Below, one piece after another: positions 1-6,124 of a DNA stretch of 6,739 bases. The notes under the pieces are model-generated. The model saw only the letters and a list, made by a program, of their open reading frames with translations, made no database searches and was not told where the DNA came from. The stretch comes from Candidatus Bipolaricaulota bacterium (lineage in GTDB: Bacteria; Bipolaricaulota; Bipolaricaulia; UBA7950; UBA9294). How positions within the stretch are numbered: position 1 is the stretch's first letter; the number at the start of each line of letters is the position of its first letter. The stretch is from assembly GCA_021159105.1 (NCBI GenBank), contig JAGGSM010000265.1, positions 1 through 6,739 on the forward strand, given 5' to 3'. Both the position numbers and the translations under genes were made by a program.

Positions 1-1248
1 GTGCTCGGCGACGTGGAACGGCTGGCTCATGAACCGCTGCACCTTGCGGGCGCGGTGCACAGCGAGCTTGTCCTCCTCGGATAGCTCGTCCATCCCCATG
101 ATGGCGATGATGTCGCGCAGGTCCTCGTAGCGCTGCAGTACCTGCAGCGTCTTCTGCGCAACGCGGTAGTGCTCGTGCGATATGACGTGCGGGTCGAGCA
201 TCGTAGAGTTCGACTGCAGCGGGTCGACCGCCGGGTAGATCCCCTTCTCCACGATCTTCCGGTCGAGGGTGATCGCTGCGTCGAGGTGGGAGAAGACGGT
301 CGCCGGAGCGGGGTCAGTAAGGTCGTCAGCCGGTACGTAGATCGCCTGCACGGAGGTGATCGATCCCCTCTTCGTCGAGGTGATACGCTCCTGTAATTCA
401 CCCATCTCCGTTGCCAGGGTCGGCTGGTAGCCGACCTCAGACGGCATCCGCCCGAGCAACGCCGAGACCTCGCTACCGGCCTGCGCGAAGCGGAAGATGT
501 TGTCTATGAACAGGAGTATGTCCTTCCCCTCCTCGTCGCGGAAGTACTCGGCCAGGGTCACACCGGTGAGGGCGACGCGGAAGCGCGCGCCGGGCGGTTC
601 GTTCATCTGCCCGTAGACGAGGGCGGTGTTCTTGAGGACCCCCGCCTCCTTCATGTCCAGGTACAGCTCGTTCCCCTCGCGCGTCCGCTCGCCAACGCCG
701 GCGAAGACGGAATATCCGGAGTGCTCGTAGGCGATCGAGCGGATGAGTTCCATGATCAGGACCGTCTTTCCCACACCGGCTCCACCGAACAGCCCAATCT
801 TCCCTCCCTTCGGGAACGGGGCGACGAGGTCGATAACCTTGATCCCGGTCTCGAAGATCTCGCTCTCCGTCTCCTGATCCAAGAGTGATGGGGCGCTGCG
901 GTGGATGGAATAGTGTTTCTTAGTCTCCGGCGGGGGAAGCTCGTCGATCGGATCGCCGGTGATGTTGAGCATCCGCCCGAGCGTCTCCGGGCCGACGGGG
1001 ACCGTGATCGGTCCGCCGGTGTTCTCCACCTCGGTCCCTCGCGCCAGGCCATCGGTCGAGTCCATCGCTATCGCGCGTACGATATCGTCCCCCAGGTGCT
1101 GCGCCACCTCGAGGATGAGGTCCTTCTCTCCCTCTCGCACGATGCGCAGGGCATCGTTCACGCGCGGGAGCCTTCCCTTCTCAAAGCGCGCATCGATGAC
1201 CGGCCCCTTGATCTCCGTAATCTTCCCTACTGATCTCTCATCTGCCAT
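1..1248 (-). CDS. atpD: ATP synthase F1 subunit beta (partial, 3' end cut by window edge)
   Basis: Catalytic subunit of the F1 head, making or hydrolysing ATP at the alpha/beta interfaces. The frame is open from the ATG at 1248 to base 1 (416 codons). The family is about 460-480 residues, so roughly the last 50 are missing. Motifs read directly: P-loop GGAGVGKT at residues 155-162, GERTREG with the catalytic Glu at 187, Walker B LLFIDNIFRF with Asp249, and the adenine-pocket Tyr338 in GIYPAVDPL. The C-terminal-domain segment MGMDELSEEDKL is followed by RFMSQPFHVAE near the edge. The spacing of P-loop, Glu and Asp matches characterised beta subunits. A GGGGGA stretch lies 6 bases before the ATG. 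It is the last gene visible, 53 bases after atpG, and atpC should follow outside the window. Identity is certain; only completeness is open. Confidence 0.98.
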   Translation of the reverse strand, partial: MADERSVGKITEIKGPVIDARFEKGRLPRVNDALRIVREGEKDLILEVAQHLGDDIVRAIAMDSTDGLARGTEVENTGGPITVPVGPETLGRMLNITGDPIDELPPPETKKHYSIHRSAPSLLDQETESEIFETGIKVIDLVAPFPKGGKIGLFGGAGVGKTVLIMELIRSIAYEHSGYSVFAGVGERTREGNELYLDMKEAGVLKNTALVYGQMNEPPGARFRVALTGVTLAEYFRDEEGKDILLFIDNIFRFAQAGSEVSALLGRMPSEVGYQPTLATEMGELQERITSTKRGSITSVQAIYVPADDLTDPAPATVFSHLDAAITLDRKIVEKGIYPAVDPLQSNSTMLDPHVISHEHYRVAQKTLQVLQRYEDLRDIIAIMGMDELSEEDKLAVHRARKVQRFMSQPFHVAEH

Positions 1249-1301
1249 CGCTTATCCCCCGTTTGTTCAATCTCTCGATGATTCCCCGATCACTCAATTA
1301 T

Positions 1302-2153
1302 CTAGTTTCTCAGCGCTTCCGCCCCGCCCATGATGTCTGAAATCTCGCGCGTGATCGACTGCTGGCGCGCCTTGTTGTAGGAGCGGGTCAGGTTCTTCAA
1401 CAGGTCATCCGCGTTGTCCGTAGCGCTGCTCATCGCCTGGCGGCGGATCGCGTCCTCGCTCGTCTTCGTGTCCAGCAGCGCCTGGAATACCTTCCCCTGC
1501 AGGTAGAGGGGAAGGACGATATCCAGCATGCGCGATGGGTTCGGCTCCAGGATCATGTCGCCCGCCTTTCCCTCCGCTCTAATCGGCAGGAGCTGCTCCA
1601 CGCGCAGGCGCTGCGCGAGATCAGAGATGAAGTGCATGTACACGATGACGAGCCTACCGTACGCTCCCTGCTGATACAGGGAGATGAGATCGGATGCGAT
1701 TACTCGCGCGATCTCCGGCGTGGGGTCCTCGTAGAAGTGGGCATACGTCCTTAACACATCGGCTTTCCTTCTCGTGAAGAAGGCGCGCGCCTTCTCCCCT
1801 CCGAGTAGATAGTGCGCCGCGTGTACTCCATCGCTAGCAAGCGCTTCTGCTTTGTGGTTCAGCTCTCCCTTGAACCTACCGCAGAGGCCACGGTCGGCAT
1901 TCAGCACAAGAATTCCGAGGTCATCCGATCCGTTCTCCGCGACAAGGGGATGACTGGAAGCGATGTCTTGATACCCACCTACGAGGGATGACAGCGCCCC
2001 CTCCAGTCCCTCCATGTACGGAGCCACCGCGGCCAAACGGCGCTTCATCCGCGTCACCTTGGTCATGGCGATCGCGTTCATCGCCTTTGTGATCTGGCGG
2101 ATGTTCTCGATGTTTCCTATGCGCGTCTTGATCTCGCGAACGTTCTCTGCCAC
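1302..2153 (-). CDS. atpG: ATP synthase F1 subunit gamma
   Basis: Central rotor shaft linking the c-ring to the alpha3beta3 head. It has 283 residues, normal for bacteria. The N-terminal helix carries the conserved IRQITKAMNAIAMTKV (residues 18-33). The mid-domain has NADRGLCGRF (85-94). The C-terminal helix has the family signature TSEDAIRRQAMSSATDNA (231-248) and YNKARQQSIT (259-268). There is no cyanobacterial/chloroplast-type regulatory insertion. The start is GTG, placed immediately after the atpA stop (TAA then GTG, no gap). The last codons of atpA supply a GGAGG four bases before the start, so translation is probably coupled to atpA. Start choice is well supported because the N-terminus begins exactly where the family does. 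Confidence 0.97.
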   Translation of the reverse strand: MAENVREIKTRIGNIENIRQITKAMNAIAMTKVTRMKRRLAAVAPYMEGLEGALSSLVGGYQDIASSHPLVAENGSDDLGILVLNADRGLCGRFKGELNHKAEALASDGVHAAHYLLGGEKARAFFTRRKADVLRTYAHFYEDPTPEIARVIASDLISLYQQGAYGRLVIVYMHFISDLAQRLRVEQLLPIRAEGKAGDMILEPNPSRMLDIVLPLYLQGKVFQALLDTKTSEDAIRRQAMSSATDNADDLLKNLTRSYNKARQQSITREISDIMGGAEALRN

Positions 2154-3662
2154 TTATCCTCCGAAGCGTTCCTTGAACTCGCCGACCGCTTTCTCCAGGC
2201 TCTCCGTGATCTCGTCCGTAAACTCCATCCGGTCGCCCATCGCTTCGACGATCTCCTCGTGCTCCGTATGCAGGAACCTGAGCCACTCCTCCTCGAACTG
2301 CCGCACGCTAGCGACCTCCACATCAGCCAGGTGGTCCTTCACCGCCACGTACAGGGAGAAGACCTGGTCCTCAACGCTCATCGGCTCGTACTGCCGCTGC
2401 TTGAGGATCTCCATCAGACGATCTCCGCGCGCCAGCTGCTCCTTCGACTCCTCATCGAGGTCGGAGGAGAACTCGGCGAACGCCGCCAGCTCGCGGTACT
2501 GCGACAGCTCCAAACGAAGCTCACCGGCGATCTGCTTCATCGCCTTAGTCTGAGCCGCTCCTCCGACGCGGGAGACGGACTTCCCCACGTTGATCGCCGG
2601 CCGGAACCCTTGGTTGAACAGATCGCTCTCCAGGTAGATCTGCCCGTCTGTAATAGAGATCACGTTCGTCGGGATGTAGGCGGTGATGTCGGCGGCCTTC
2701 GTCTCGATCAGAGGGAACGCGGTCAGCGATCCTCCTCCATGCTCGACGGACAGGCGCACCGCGCGCTCCAACAGGCGCGAGTGGGTGTAGAAGATGTCGC
2801 CTGGGTAGGCCTCGCGTCCGGGTGGACGCCGCAAGAGGAGCGCCATCTCGCGGTAGGCGACGGCGTGCTTGGACAGGTCGTCGTACACGATGAACGCATC
2901 CTCACCGTTGTAGGTGAAATACTCGGCCATGGCGCAGCCAGCGTAGGGCGCAAGATACTGCATCGGAGCGGGGGAGTTGGCGTCAGCGACGACGACGATC
3001 GTGTACTCCATCGCCCCGTGCCGTTCCAGCGTATCGACGACGCGCGCTACGGTCGATGTCTTCTGGCCGATAGCGACGTAGACACACTTGATCCCCGTCC
3101 CCTTCTGATTGATGATCGTGTCGATGGCAATCGCCGTCTTCCCAGTACGGCGGTCACCGATGATCAGCTCACGCTGCCCGCGGCCGATCGGAGTCATCGC
3201 GTCGATCGACTTCAGCCCCGTCTGCAGCGGCGTATCGACCGGCTGGCGTTCGATGACGCCGGGAGCCTTGATCTCCGCCTTGCGGTGTTCGCTCGCGGTT
3301 ATCTCCCCCTTCCCGTCGAGCGGACGGCCGAGCGGGTCAACAACGCGGCCCAGGAGGCTGTCGCCGGCGATCGTCTCCAGGACGCGTCCGCTGCGGCGCA
3401 CCTCGTCTCCCTCCTGCACAAGCTCGCTCTCTCCGAACAGAGCCACACCGACGCTCTCCTCCTCCAGATTGAGCACAAGCCCACTGACATCACCCGGAAA
3501 CTCGACGATCTCCGAGGCGAGCGCTCCCTGCAGTCCGAAGACGCGGGCGATCCCGTCACCCACCTCCACAACGACGCCGACCTCGTTCATGTCCAGGTCG
3601 TACTGAAATCCCTTGATCTGTTCCTTCAGGATAGCACTAATCTCATCTTTGCGCGCTGTCAT
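2154..3662 (-). CDS. atpA: ATP synthase F1 subunit alpha
   Basis: Non-catalytic nucleotide-binding subunit of the F1 hexamer, contributing the arginine finger to beta sites. It has 502 residues from the ATG at 3662. An in-frame TTG at 3686 would add eight residues but overlaps atpH. The ATG is preferred because AGGGGA lies 7 bases upstream and the product then starts MTARKDEISAILKEQI, matching the family. Seen: N-terminal beta-barrel (about residues 20-90), P-loop GDRRTGKT at 169-176, VYDDLSKHAVAYR (260-272), LLRRPPGREAYPGD (277-290), and the arginine finger in SVSRVGGAAQTK (Arg365). The loop before GGGSLTAFP is short, as in most bacteria, and unlike the longer E. coli version. The usual Gln172 of the P-loop is Arg here. 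It sits 13 bases after atpH and abuts atpG. Confidence 0.98.
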   Translation of the reverse strand: MTARKDEISAILKEQIKGFQYDLDMNEVGVVVEVGDGIARVFGLQGALASEIVEFPGDVSGLVLNLEEESVGVALFGESELVQEGDEVRRSGRVLETIAGDSLLGRVVDPLGRPLDGKGEITASEHRKAEIKAPGVIERQPVDTPLQTGLKSIDAMTPIGRGQRELIIGDRRTGKTAIAIDTIINQKGTGIKCVYVAIGQKTSTVARVVDTLERHGAMEYTIVVVADANSPAPMQYLAPYAGCAMAEYFTYNGEDAFIVYDDLSKHAVAYREMALLLRRPPGREAYPGDIFYTHSRLLERAVRLSVEHGGGSLTAFPLIETKAADITAYIPTNVISITDGQIYLESDLFNQGFRPAINVGKSVSRVGGAAQTKAMKQIAGELRLELSQYRELAAFAEFSSDLDEESKEQLARGDRLMEILKQRQYEPMSVEDQVFSLYVAVKDHLADVEVASVRQFEEEWLRFLHTEHEEIVEAMGDRMEFTDEITESLEKAVGEFKERFGG

Positions 3663-3675
3663 CTTCTCTTCCCCT
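3663..3675 (-). promoter_or_regulatory. Ribosome binding site that decides the atpA start
   Basis: The 13 bases between the atpH stop and the ATG at 3662 read AGGGGAAGAGAAG. AGGGGA lies seven bases before the ATG, favouring this start over the in-frame TTG at 3686, which lies inside atpH. Confidence 0.7.
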
Positions 3676-4209
3676 TTATCCCGCAAGCACGGTCTTCAGT
3701 TCATCGAGCCGCGCGCGGAGCGATCCGTCGATGACCTTCCCTCCGACCTCGATGCGCAATCCGCCGATCAAGCTCTCGTCGATATGCTCATCAAGCCTCA
3801 CCTCATTTCCGAGGGTATGGGCCAGGTGCTCGGAGAGCCTCCGCCGGTCCTGGCTACTCAGCTCTTTCGCCGTCATCACAGACACCTTCACGATCCCTTC
3901 CTCGCTCTCACGCAACCTCTCGAACTCATCGTAGATCATCTCGATATATCCCTCTCGCCCGTTCTTCACCAGTATGGCAAACAGATTATGCAAAAACTGA
4001 GAGATGTCGGGAAAAGCGCTCTTTAGAAGCGAGGTCTTGGCATCATGCGCAACGAGAGGGTGCATGAGAAAACGAATGAAGTCCGGCACATCCCTCATCT
4101 CATCGACGACGCGATGATAGTCGCGATCGATCTCCTGCACGCAGTTCTCCTCAATGGCGAGGGTGTACAGGGCTTCGGCATAGCGGCGCGCGGTCTCCTG
4201 GGACTTCAT
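3676..4209 (-). CDS. atpH: ATP synthase subunit delta (peripheral stalk, OSCP homologue)
   Basis: Joins the top of the F1 head to the b-subunit stalk, holding the stator against rotation. It has 177 residues, the usual size. The N-terminal helical domain begins with the family pattern ARRYAEALYTLAIEEN (residues 7-22), followed by FLMHPLVAHDAKTSLL. The C-terminal part has the conserved DESLIGGLRIEVGGKVIDGS (143-162) before a terminal helix. Its ATG overlaps the atpF stop as ATGA (4206-4209), with a GAGG eight bases upstream inside atpF, a typical coupled arrangement. Delta is among the less conserved subunits, but the C-terminal GG..I..GGKVIDGS motif and position between atpF and atpA make this secure. 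Confidence 0.96.
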   Translation of the reverse strand: MKSQETARRYAEALYTLAIEENCVQEIDRDYHRVVDEMRDVPDFIRFLMHPLVAHDAKTSLLKSAFPDISQFLHNLFAILVKNGREGYIEMIYDEFERLRESEEGIVKVSVMTAKELSSQDRRRLSEHLAHTLGNEVRLDEHIDESLIGGLRIEVGGKVIDGSLRARLDELKTVLAG

Positions 4210-4730
4210 TGCCGCATCCTCAGCGCCTCTTCATCGACCTCAGAGAGGAGTTCATCGAGCAGGCGTTTGTGGTCTTGCAGCTTCACCTCACGATCCAAGA
4301 CACGCTCCGCCCCGAGCACAGCGATCTCCGCATATGAGCGGCGAAGTTCCTCTACCATCTGTTCCCGTTCCTGCTCGATCTGCCGGCGTGCTTCGGCGAT
4401 GATCCGCTCTCCCTCCTGCCGGGCTGTCCCCTTGGAGGCATTCACTATCTCCTCCGCGCGCGCGCGCGCCTCCTCCAGAGAGCGGCGCGCCTGTTCGCGC
4501 GCAGTGGCAAGCTCCTGTTCGCGCTGGGCCACCAGCTCCTCGGCGCGTTCCTCGCTCTCTCGAGCTTTCTCCATGCGCGATGCTATCAGCTCGCGACGGC
4601 GGTCCAGGTAGGCAAGCGCCGGCTTGTACAGGAAGCGCTTCATCAGGTAGAGCAGGAGGGCGAAGTTCACCAAGTTGGCGATTAACGTCCAGTTGATAGT
4701 CTTGACGACCTTTCCCCACTCGAGATACAC
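4206..4730 (-). CDS. atpF: ATP synthase Fo subunit b (peripheral stalk)
   Basis: Membrane-anchored stator stalk that reaches from subunit a to delta/alpha. It has 174 residues. One N-terminal membrane helix spans about residues 12-33 (INWTLIANLVNFALLLYLMK), followed by FLYKPALAYLDRRRELI and then a long, highly charged Glu/Arg/Ala-rich helix to about residue 150, consistent with a right-handed coiled-coil dimer. There is a single b gene and no b' copy, so the stalk is probably a homodimer. The start is GTG at 4730, chosen because AGGAGG lies five bases upstream, overlapping the atpE TAG stop, and because the next family features follow directly. It is 9 bases from atpE and overlaps atpH by four bases. 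Confidence 0.97.
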   Translation of the reverse strand: MYLEWGKVVKTINWTLIANLVNFALLLYLMKRFLYKPALAYLDRRRELIASRMEKARESEERAEELVAQREQELATAREQARRSLEEARARAEEIVNASKGTARQEGERIIAEARRQIEQEREQMVEELRRSYAEIAVLGAERVLDREVKLQDHKRLLDELLSEVDEEALRMRQ

Positions 4731-4741
4731 TCTACCCTCCT
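4731..4741 (-). promoter_or_regulatory. Ribosome binding site that fixes the GTG start of atpF
   Basis: AGGAGG at 4741-4736 overlaps the atpE stop codon (TAG inside TAGGAGG) and lies five bases before the GTG at 4730. This supports GTG as the atpF start, and ribosomes ending atpE finish on the site that starts atpF. Confidence 0.8.
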
Positions 4742-5015
4742 AGATTACAAACAGCAGGACAATGGCTATGAGCAGCGAGTAGATACCGGTCGACTCTGTG
4801 ATTGCCTGCCCCAGAACCATCGTTCGCAGAAGCGCGCCCTCCATCTCGGGTTGACGGGCCATTGCGTCGAGGGCATGCGAGGCAGCCATACCTTCACCGA
4901 TTGCTGGGCCGATTGCTCCGATACCCATGCAGATCCCAGCGGCGATGTATTTCGCTGCGGTAGCGATGTCCGCACCGGAAATCTGACTTACAACACTTTG
5001 TGCCTCTTGAAGCAT
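4740..5015 (-). CDS. atpE: ATP synthase Fo subunit c, two-carboxylate Na+-type rotor proteolipid
   Basis: Rotor-ring subunit carrying the translocated ion. It has 91 residues in a hairpin of two membrane helices (about 15-48 and 60-91) joined by the polar loop ARQPE (53-57). Helix 2 has GQAITESTGIYS, giving the ion-binding Glu74 with Ser75, Thr76 and Tyr79. These are at the positions of Glu65, Ser66, Thr67 and Tyr70 of the Ilyobacter tartaricus Na+ ring. Helix 1 has AIGPAIGEG, placing Glu41 where Ilyobacter has Gln32, with the same 33-residue spacing. This is the two-carboxylate motif known from Fusobacterium nucleatum. Na+ coupling is an inference: the Ser/Thr/Tyr set supports it, but a second Glu alone is not proof. 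It has the strongest ribosome site in the operon, consistent with c being needed in many copies. Confidence 0.97.
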   Translation of the reverse strand: MLQEAQSVVSQISGADIATAAKYIAAGICMGIGAIGPAIGEGMAASHALDAMARQPEMEGALLRTMVLGQAITESTGIYSLLIAIVLLFVI

Positions 5016-5027
5016 ATCTCCTCCTTT
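5016..5027 (-). promoter_or_regulatory. Strong ribosome binding site of atpE
   Basis: The 12 bases between the atpB stop and the atpE ATG read AAAGGAGGAGAT. They hold AAGGAGG, an essentially full anti-Shine-Dalgarno complement, four bases before the ATG. It is the best match of any gene here, which fits the need for many c copies per enzyme. Confidence 0.85.
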
Positions 5028-5726
5028 CTAACTTTCTACGGCTACGTTAATATAAGCTACGGCAAGAAGGCTGAATACAAATGCCTGAATCATCCCCTGG
5101 AACAGACCATAAAAAAGATTGAGCCCAAGCGGGATAATCCACGATGTAATGGAGAATGAATACATGATTGATACCATGATCGCCCCACCGAACATGTTCC
5201 CAAACAGACGGAACGAGTGTGAGAGTGGCTTGGCCATCTCTCCAACGATGTTCAAGGGGAGCATAAACGGGTATGGCTCGATAAATCCTTTCATGTACTT
5301 ACCGAATCCTTTTCTCTTGATGGCAAAAAACTGCGACATGAAGAAGACAAGCAAACCGAAACTCAATGTAACGTTCAAGTCCTTGGTTGGTGATTCGAAG
5401 TAAGGGATGATAGATATCCAGTTACTCAGCAGAATGAACAGGAACAAAGTTGATATGAACGGGAAGAGTTCGCGCGCCAGTTTGTCCGAAGAGAAGCTCG
5501 ATGTCAACTGTCCTTTGATTAGGTCGATTAATGCGTCGAGCAGCGCCTGCACCCGATTTGGCTTCTCCTCTACATCCTGGCGCAAGCTTCGTCGAAGTAC
5601 AAGGGAGAATATCACCAACAGGGCGATCACGATCCAGCTTACGATGATCGTGATGAGATCGAAGCTGAAGGAAAGTCCTCCGATCGAAACGTGCGCTATA
5701 AGTTTCTGCCCTAAAGGCCCGAACAT
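5028..5726 (-). CDS. atpB: ATP synthase Fo subunit a
   Basis: Stator channel subunit that passes ions to and from the c-ring. It has 232 residues from the ATG at 5726. A TTG at 5798 would extend it by 24 residues, but that segment is polar, lies inside the preceding gene and has no family resemblance. GGGAGGA and GGGAG lie 10 and 3 bases before the ATG. Hydrophobic segments are at about 24-45, 88-108, 117-136, 160-191 and 196-229. The essential arginine is Arg173 in SHSFRLFGNMFGG. Gln214 in MIQAFVFSLL corresponds to E. coli Gln252, and PTKDLNVTLSFGL matches the PxxDxNxT segment. The E. coli Glu219 and His245 positions are Ala182 and Gly207. The start overlaps the upstream gene by 16 bases. 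The gene is noticeably AT-richer than the F1 genes. Confidence 0.97.
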   Translation of the reverse strand: MFGPLGQKLIAHVSIGGLSFSFDLITIIVSWIVIALLVIFSLVLRRSLRQDVEEKPNRVQALLDALIDLIKGQLTSSFSSDKLARELFPFISTLFLFILLSNWISIIPYFESPTKDLNVTLSFGLLVFFMSQFFAIKRKGFGKYMKGFIEPYPFMLPLNIVGEMAKPLSHSFRLFGNMFGGAIMVSIMYSFSITSWIIPLGLNLFYGLFQGMIQAFVFSLLAVAYINVAVES

Positions 5727-6124
5727 TTTCTCCCGATCCTCCCTTCCAGGATGAGCACTAAGTGCAAGTTTACCTGCCCCGCCAACAGGCCGCCACAAGC
5801 AGCGACAAAGGGGACAAACCCGATCCGCAGTACGAACGCCAATGCGACCGCTAGAAAGAACTTCCGTCCGATGCTGGCCATCGTCGCGCTCATCCTCGCG
5901 TTGCGGCGCGACGCCGCACTCAGCAGTGACTTGCTCCCTTCATACAGGAAGAACAAGTTAGCGATGTAGAGAAACACCCCTATGAGAAGTCCGACAGCCG
6001 CCATCCCAAGTCCCAGAGAACCCAGGACTATCCCAGCCACTGAAGTGATGAAAAGGTAGCTGGGCAGCCGAAACAAGCTGACAAAGCCGACCTCTGGACC
6101 TCTACTCACATCGACTATACGCAC
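5711..6124 (-). CDS. atpI: AtpI-like ATP synthase assembly membrane protein
   Basis: Small integral membrane protein of 137 residues with four predicted helices (about 21-40, 42-62, 85-105 and 105-126). A basic loop around residues 73-88 (SRRNARMSATMASIGRK) separates the two pairs. Length, four-helix layout, the Gly-rich segment GLLIGVFLYIANLFFLY and the position directly before atpB fit the ATP-synthase I family. Family members assist c-ring assembly, shown for the Propionigenium modestum Na+ enzyme, and have been linked to Mg2+ uptake. The start is GTG at 6124, sharing its G with the frr TAG stop (TAGTG). Only a weak AGG precedes it, so it probably relies on coupling to frr. The family is poorly conserved, so the name rests largely on topology and context. 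Confidence 0.72.
   Translation of the reverse strand: MRIVDVSRGPEVGFVSLFRLPSYLFITSVAGIVLGSLGLGMAAVGLLIGVFLYIANLFFLYEGSKSLLSAASRRNARMSATMASIGRKFFLAVALAFVLRIGFVPFVAACGGLLAGQVNLHLVLILEGRIGRKCSGL

Noticed and set aside
901..1233. Plus-strand open frames opposite the start of atpD.
   Set aside because: Shadow frames of beta; no ribosome site or recognisable domain, and the minus frame is continuous with all beta motifs.
1249..1301. The atpG-atpD spacer (53 bases) as a terminator, attenuator or internal promoter.
   Set aside because: The only hairpin seen is about five pairs (GTGAT/ATCAT) with no U-tract. The best promoter-like pair (TTGAGT then GAGATT) is too poor at -10. It is probably plain leader for atpD.
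3663..3686. Upstream TTG start for atpA, adding eight residues.
   Set aside because: It lies inside atpH, and the added residues are not family-like. The ATG at 3662 has a good ribosome site and the expected N-terminus.
2259..3734. A 491-codon open frame on the plus strand opposite atpA.
   Set aside because: It is the antisense shadow of a GC-rich, strongly conserved gene. The product is low-complexity Arg/Leu/Asp/His-rich, resembles no family I know, and the atpA frame carries every expected motif.
4440..4500. Alternating GC-rich runs (cgcgcgcgcg) in atpF, considered as a repeat or Z-DNA element.
   Set aside because: They are explained by consecutive Ala/Arg codons in the coiled-coil stalk of subunit b; no repeat unit extends beyond this.
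5727..5798. Upstream TTG start for atpB, adding 24 residues.
   Set aside because: The extension is polar, overlaps the AtpI-like coding region and is unlike a-subunit N-termini. The ATG at 5726 is preceded by GGGAG.
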